Positions 24,200-27,508 of a stretch of 27,508 nucleotides of DNA are shown here, in pieces; the stretch's first letter is position 1; every line of letters starts with the position of its first letter. The notes beneath the pieces were generated by a model. It saw only the letters and a program-made list of their open reading frames with translations. It was not told the origin of the DNA and ran no database searches. A program made the translations under genes and the position numbers. Source of the DNA: DASPOF01 sp035626155 (GTDB lineage: Bacteria; Desulfobacterota; Binatia; Binatales; Binataceae); contig DASPOF010000147.1 in assembly GCA_035626155.1 (NCBI GenBank), forward strand, positions 1-27,508, read 5' to 3'.

Positions 24200-26239
24200 A
24201 TGAACATTGTCAGGCGGGCCGTCGTACTTGCGTCGATTTTCTGCGCCATCGCAGCGCCGCCCGCGTTAGCAGCGGAACTCAAGCTTTCCATCAAGCCGCC
24301 TTCCCTGAAGTTCCCCAAAACCCTGGTGGAGACGGTCTCGTCTCCCAAGAACGTCACGCTCTCGAATCCAAACAAGGTCGCGCTGACGATCGATTCGATC
24401 ACTCCGAGCGGGCCCTTCGCAGTCAGCACGACCACGTGCGGCTCGACACTCGCGTCGAAGACATCCTGCACAGTTTCGGTGACGTTCGATCCCACCAGCG
24501 CGAGCAATCCGAAGGGGACTAAGGAGACCGGAGATCTCACGATCACGGATGACGCGGCGAAAAGCCCGCAGACGGTGAAGCTTAGCGGGACTGCGTACGG
24601 CGTCGCGCCGACGCCCACCCCGACCGTGACCCCGACGCCCACCGCTACGGCAACCGCCACGCCGACCGCGACAGCGACAGCCACCGCAACGGCGACAGCC
24701 ACGGCCACCGCCACTGCTACCGCGACCGCCACGGCAACCGCCACCGCCACCAGGACCTCGACGCCGACGGCCACCGTTACGGCGACCGCCACCGCCAGCA
24801 AGACCGCGACACCGACTGCCACCGCCACATCGACGAGCGCCACGCCAACCGCGACGCCCACGAGAACCAGCACTGCCACCGCCACGGCAACCGCCACATC
24901 GACGAGCGCGACGCCGACTGCGACGCCCACGAGAACCAGCACCGCCACTGCCACCGCGACGTCCACCCGAACCGCGACGGCCACAGCCACGCCAACCGCT
25001 ACTGCCAGCAGGACGCCGACGCCTACTGCAACCGCCACGTCGACGAGCAGGACGCCGACCGCGACGCCGACTTCGTCGGGAGTTCCTCCAACCATCACGA
25101 TCAGCGGAAAAGTGGTTTTGGCTTCGATCAGCGCCGGGGTCGTAACCCCTAATTCAGGGCCTGTTGGAGTGCCAAACGCGCCGGTGTGGCTGGAGGCAAT
25201 CTATGTTGTGACTCCCACGCCGGTCCCAAGCGCTACGCCGACCCCGAGCGCGACCGCAACTCCCACCCCAAGCCCAACTCCGACGGCGACACCGTCGCCC
25301 GTTAGCGAACCCTTGTACCTAATTGCAACTACGGTGACGGATTCGTCGGGGAACTTCTCCTTCACGGGTGTGCCGACCTACGGGTCGCCTGGTGTTTCAT
25401 TCGTGGTCGTCACCGATTCCAACGCCCTCCCGACGGGCGGGTCGCCACCATCCGATGCGACTGTGACCGGGCCATTGACCCCGGGCGGTCTCCTGACCGG
25501 TCTGGAAATTCCGCTGATACCTGCAACGAACACCAGCGCCAATTCGCTCCAGGGAGAATTCTCGACGGCGAACGACAACAGTCCGCCGGGCGCCGGCGAT
25601 GAGGTCACTTTTGTGCCGGCACAACCGGTGGCCGGCGGAATCCTCTTTCCGGGATATACCGGGACTACACTGGACGTGGATGCGCTCGTGCCGCCCATTG
25701 GTTCACCCAACGGGACGACGAACGGCACGCCGAATGGCACCGGCGGCGCGCCGTACCTGACGACCTCGACGGACACGAGCACCAACGGTTGCGCGCCATC
25801 AAGCACCTGTCCTCTCTCCTCACTTGGGGACAACCCAACCAATTGCGCTTGCTTCTCGATGGCGGTGCCCAACGGGAACCCAGTCGTCGGAGCGCCATCG
25901 ACTACAGGGTCGGGTTATACGCAACCGACTCCGCCCGAAGGATGCGAGGCGAACCCGGCCGCGTGCTATGCGACCTATTTCTGGCCGGCTGTTCTTGGGA
26001 CTTTGAGTTCCTCTCAGCTCTATGGAACTCCGGACTGCCCGAATTTTAACTCAGAGTGTGTGGGTCCAGGCACTTACCTCCCGTGCTGCACCGGTCCCGG
26101 GACGGGTACCTGCTTTTATCCGCTCGAGGCCCCCAATCCGCAATTGCCGTTCGAGCTCAGCGAGGGGACTCCGTTTACTACCAACGTGCCCGGCGCCAAC
26201 CTGCCATCCACCAACGGCGGCTTTGACTCGTGCCAATGA
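24200..26239 (+). CDS. Secreted Thr/Ala/Pro-repeat protein with Hydin/ASPM-like domain and Cys-rich C-terminus
   Basis: The 679-residue exported protein has a Sec signal (1-24) ending ALA-A. Residues about 26-132 look like an ASPM-SPD2-Hydin / choice-of-anchor-D beta domain (LKFPKTLVETVSSPKNVTLSNPN, SCTVSVTFDPTSA, VKLSGTAYG). A roughly 155-residue Ala-Thr/Pro-Thr tract follows (about 137-294), then a carboxypeptidase-regulatory-like beta domain (TITISGKVVL ... DSSGNFSFTGVP) into whose loop a second Pro-Thr-Ser tract (about 338-368) is inserted. The last roughly 150 residues hold 12 Cys, enough for six disulfides. It is probably an extracellular stalked or surface protein, heavily O-modifiable; function and substrate unknown. 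GGGGGG serves as ribosome binding site. Confidence 0.85.
   Translation: MNIVRRAVVLASIFCAIAAPPALAAELKLSIKPPSLKFPKTLVETVSSPKNVTLSNPNKVALTIDSITPSGPFAVSTTTCGSTLASKTSCTVSVTFDPTSASNPKGTKETGDLTITDDAAKSPQTVKLSGTAYGVAPTPTPTVTPTPTATATATPTATATATATATATATATATATATATATATRTSTPTATVTATATASKTATPTATATSTSATPTATPTRTSTATATATATSTSATPTATPTRTSTATATATSTRTATATATPTATASRTPTPTATATSTSRTPTATPTSSGVPPTITISGKVVLASISAGVVTPNSGPVGVPNAPVWLEAIYVVTPTPVPSATPTPSATATPTPSPTPTATPSPVSEPLYLIATTVTDSSGNFSFTGVPTYGSPGVSFVVVTDSNALPTGGSPPSDATVTGPLTPGGLLTGLEIPLIPATNTSANSLQGEFSTANDNSPPGAGDEVTFVPAQPVAGGILFPGYTGTTLDVDALVPPIGSPNGTTNGTPNGTGGAPYLTTSTDTSTNGCAPSSTCPLSSLGDNPTNCACFSMAVPNGNPVVGAPSTTGSGYTQPTPPEGCEANPAACYATYFWPAVLGTLSSSQLYGTPDCPNFNSECVGPGTYLPCCTGPGTGTCFYPLEAPNPQLPFELSEGTPFTTNVPGANLPSTNGGFDSCQ
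24608..25080 (+). repeat. In-frame low-complexity tandem repeats encoding the Ala-Thr/Pro-Thr tract
   Basis: The DNA is a mosaic of 6-bp units encoding Ala-Thr, mostly variants of GCCACC, with longer superposed repeats. A clear 69-bp (23-residue) near-identical copy begins at 24824 and 24893 (GCCACATCGACGAGCGC). All units are multiples of 3, so copy-number change would alter stalk length without frameshift. A related shorter tract lies at about 25211-25303. Confidence 0.85.
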
Positions 26240-26297
26240 GGGATGAATCGGGATTAATTTATTGAACCGCAGTTCCGGGCGATGCTCCCACTCTTTC

Positions 26298-26327
26298 CCA
26301 TCACCCGCATTCATTTGCGGGGGATGG
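26298..26327 (+). terminator. Hairpin after the secreted-protein gene
   Basis: CCATCACCCGCA (26298-26309) and TGCGGGGGATGG (26316-26327) pair over 12 positions with one mismatch, closing a 6-nt TTCATT loop, 58 nt beyond the stop. This is the strongest hairpin in the gap and a plausible terminator, though no run of T follows. Confidence 0.5.
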
Positions 26328-26401
26328 TTAGGAAGGGGGTGCTGGTCTTTCGCAGTGGTGCGGGGCGCCGCCCACTCGACTATTTAGTCATGTGGTGAGG
26401 G

Positions 26402-26418
26402 CCGGGATGGCATCCCGG
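26402..26418. terminator. Inverted repeat downstream of the minus-strand zinc-finger gene
   Basis: CCGGGATG (26402-26409) and CATCCCGG (26411-26418) are perfect complements around one G. On the minus strand the element sits 36 nt past the stop of the ClpX-type zinc-finger gene and could terminate that unit. No U-tract is present. Confidence 0.35.
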
Positions 26419-26454
26419 GAGCGCGCGCGCTTCATGGGATCCTCCGGAGCGTTC

Positions 26455-26805
26455 TTAGGCGGGCGCGGGCGCCGAGCCCGAAGCTTTGGTCTTGTTGATG
26501 ATGCCGGCGCAGATATCCACGCATCCGCCGCAGATATAGACGGTGCCGCTGCCGCCGGCGAGCAGATATGTGACCTGCTCTTCGCTCTTGCCGCAGAACG
26601 AGCAGTGAAGCGTCCTCTTCGTGCCGTGTTGCATTGCGAATCTCCTCAGGGCCTCCATGAAGCCTGGTTTGCGCGGCTTTGCGGGCTTCGGTGATTGCGG
26701 CTCCTCGATGTCGCGCTTGCCCACTCCCATCAGGCCGCGCGCGAGATATTCGAAGCGCTCGAAGCTATCCGGCGGCGATCCGTTCCTGATCGCGCGAGTT
26801 TTCAT
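26455..26805 (-). CDS. Small ClpX-type C4 zinc-finger protein
   Basis: The 116-residue protein has a helix at residues about 13-35 (DSFERFEYLARGLMGVGKRDIEE), a Pro/Lys-rich linker, a basic helix (FMEALRRFAMQHGT), then CSFCGKSEEQVTYLLAGG and VYICGGCVDIC. This zinc finger (Cys 68, 71, 92, 95) matches the N-terminal zf-C4 domain of ClpX, which dimerises and recruits adaptors and substrates. No AAA+ ATPase domain follows, so it cannot be ClpX itself. The first helix resembles short proteins I recall next to IS-like or addiction genes (weak recollection). Its ATG overlaps the stop of the transposase-like gene as ATGA, so the two are translationally coupled. Confidence 0.82.
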   Translation of the reverse strand: MKTRAIRNGSPPDSFERFEYLARGLMGVGKRDIEEPQSPKPAKPRKPGFMEALRRFAMQHGTKRTLHCSFCGKSEEQVTYLLAGGSGTVYICGGCVDICAGIINKTKASGSAPAPA

Positions 26806-27269
26806 CGGCCCTCCGCTCGTTCGACGCCGCGCTCCGGCATCCTGATCGCGACGGGCCGATCGCCGAGGATTCCTTCTTCGAAGCTCCCGCTGCGCATCGC
26901 GCGCCTTATCCGATCCATCATGTGCCACGCGGTCTTCTGCGTGACCTCGAGCTCTCGCGCGGCTCGATAGGAACTGACGCCCTCCGGACTGTTCGCCGCC
27001 ATCCAGATCGCCGCGAACCATTTGTCCAGCCCGACCGGGGAATCCTCGAAGATGGTCCCCACTTTGACGCTGAACTGGCGGCGGGGATGTGGGTTGCGGC
27101 ACTTCCATAGGCGGCGCGTCGCGAGGAGCGTTACGTCCCTTCCCCCGCACTCCGGACACGATACGCCGCCGGGCCATCGGAGCGCGGCCGCGAATCGGAG
27201 GCATCGATCGGGATCGGAGAAATACTCGATCGCTTCCCTGAGCGTCCGAGGCCGCGATGCGCTGCTCAT
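26802..27269 (-). CDS. IS1595-like transposase N-terminal domain protein, lacking the DDE catalytic domain
   Basis: The 155-residue protein has a zinc ribbon (Cys 38, Cys 41, Cys 57 and probably His 61; CPECGGRDV ... WKCRNPH), then QFSVKVGTIFEDSPVGLDKWFAAIW and the HTH-like SSYRAARELEVTQKTAWHMMDRIRRAM. These match the N-terminal half of IS1595/ISXO2 transposases. Full-length members run to roughly 300 residues and continue with a VDE(T/S)-type DDE domain. Here the frame ends about 30 residues after the HTH with an unrelated charged tail. The zinc and HTH residues look intact, so DNA binding may be preserved while transposition is not. No terminal inverted repeats are seen. A promoter sits immediately upstream. 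Confidence 0.85.
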   Translation of the reverse strand: MSSASRPRTLREAIEYFSDPDRCLRFAAALRWPGGVSCPECGGRDVTLLATRRLWKCRNPHPRRQFSVKVGTIFEDSPVGLDKWFAAIWMAANSPEGVSSYRAARELEVTQKTAWHMMDRIRRAMRSGSFEEGILGDRPVAIRMPERGVERAEGR

Positions 27270-27275
27270 GGAAGC

Positions 27276-27304
27276 TGTTTACGCCGTGGTAGTCGGTGTG
27301 TCAA
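27276..27304 (-). promoter_or_regulatory. Promoter of the transposase-like/zinc-finger pair
   Basis: On the minus strand a perfect TTGACA (27304-27299), 17 bp, then TAAACA (27281-27276). The start codon at 27269 is only about 7 nt beyond the -10 box, so the transcript would begin at or beside the ATG, i.e. leaderless. Beyond it, 27305-27508 shows no gene I can support. Confidence 0.5.
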
Positions 27305-27508
27305 GTAAATCACAAGTTATCTGACTCACCTCTCTCCCCGGACGCACTATTGAGAATGCTGAAACGCAGCCCGATTGCTCGCAGTGGCGCGGCCGCGGCG
27401 GCCCGTTGTCGATACGCGGGCGTCCTCGGGCGCGCGACAAATACGGTCGTTGGCGATCTACTTGGCCACGTGGCGCTCTAACCCGATCGGAGAAGACTCT
27501 TCCCCCGT

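Noticed and set aside
24608..25080. CRISPR-like array
   Set aside because: Repeats are contiguous coding microsatellite-like units without unique spacers.
24157..25098. Minus-strand 313-codon frame encoding long Val-Ala repeats
   Set aside because: It is the antisense of the Ala-Thr/Pro-Thr tract of the secreted protein; the open frame results from the repeat composition. The plus strand has signal peptide, ribosome binding site and flanking domains.
26455..27269. A complete insertion sequence
   Set aside because: No catalytic DDE domain and no terminal inverted repeats or target duplications could be found around the pair.
27296..27481. Plus-strand 61-codon frame at the right end
   Set aside because: It would start with GTG within the opposing promoter, has no ribosome binding site and no recognisable composition.

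Overview
The window is GC-rich, densely coding bacterial DNA, almost certainly chromosomal and from an uncultured or little-studied lineage. Three things suggest a deep-branching aerobic Gram-negative group, for example the Binatota/Desulfobacterota-B type of former Deltaproteobacteria: a complete alternative complex III plus caa3 oxidase operon, a DapL-type lysine pathway gene, and a very long Thr/Ala/Pro-repeat secreted protein. That placement is inference; no rRNA or other phylogenetic marker is present, and I see no tRNA, rRNA or CRISPR array.

Layout. At 1-2200 (minus strand) lie a truncated class I/II aminotransferase, a small excisionase-type HTH protein behind a clear sigma70-like promoter flanked by an inverted repeat, and an acetyl-CoA hydrolase/transferase-family CoA-transferase. 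At 2400-7350 is a run of mostly housekeeping or accessory single genes: an unrecognised beta-rich protein, a bactofilin, an alkaline-phosphatase-superfamily phosphodiesterase with an apparently rearranged domain order, a FabL-like short-chain dehydrogenase lacking the catalytic Tyr, a FrnE/DsbA-like thioredoxin-fold protein and a TusA-like protein. At 7400-9750 is an accessory cassette: a promoter with a 9-bp inverted repeat straddling its -35 box, a Cys-rich probable zinc protein, an XRE repressor-like protein and an ImmA/IrrE-type HELGH metallopeptidase.

From 21146 down to 9832 (minus strand) runs one tightly packed respiratory operon: actA (pentaheme cytochrome), actB (Tat-exported molybdopterin-oxidoreductase-like/ferredoxin fusion), actC (NrfD), actD, actF, then caa3 oxidase subunit II with a fused cytochrome c, a fused subunit I+III, subunit IV and the CtaG assembly factor. 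Gene boundaries are 4-bp or 1-bp overlaps or gaps of 0-33 nt. Together the products would oxidise quinol, pass electrons through Fe-S and heme centres to the heme c/CuA of subunit II, and reduce O2. The canonical monoheme ActE is absent from its usual place between actD and actF.

A 568-bp divergent intergenic region holding unusual palindromes separates this operon from a plus-strand dapL-folK-purN unit (lysine, folate and purine biosynthesis). Next comes a secreted protein made of a Hydin/ASPM-like domain, a long Ala-Thr/Pro-Thr tract and a 12-Cys C-terminus. The right end (minus strand) carries a two-gene overlapping unit: an IS1595-like transposase N-terminal domain with no catalytic domain, coupled to a small ClpX-type zinc-finger protein. 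The most promising undescribed candidates are this domesticated-transposase/zinc-finger pair and the Cys-cluster/XRE/ImmA cassette.
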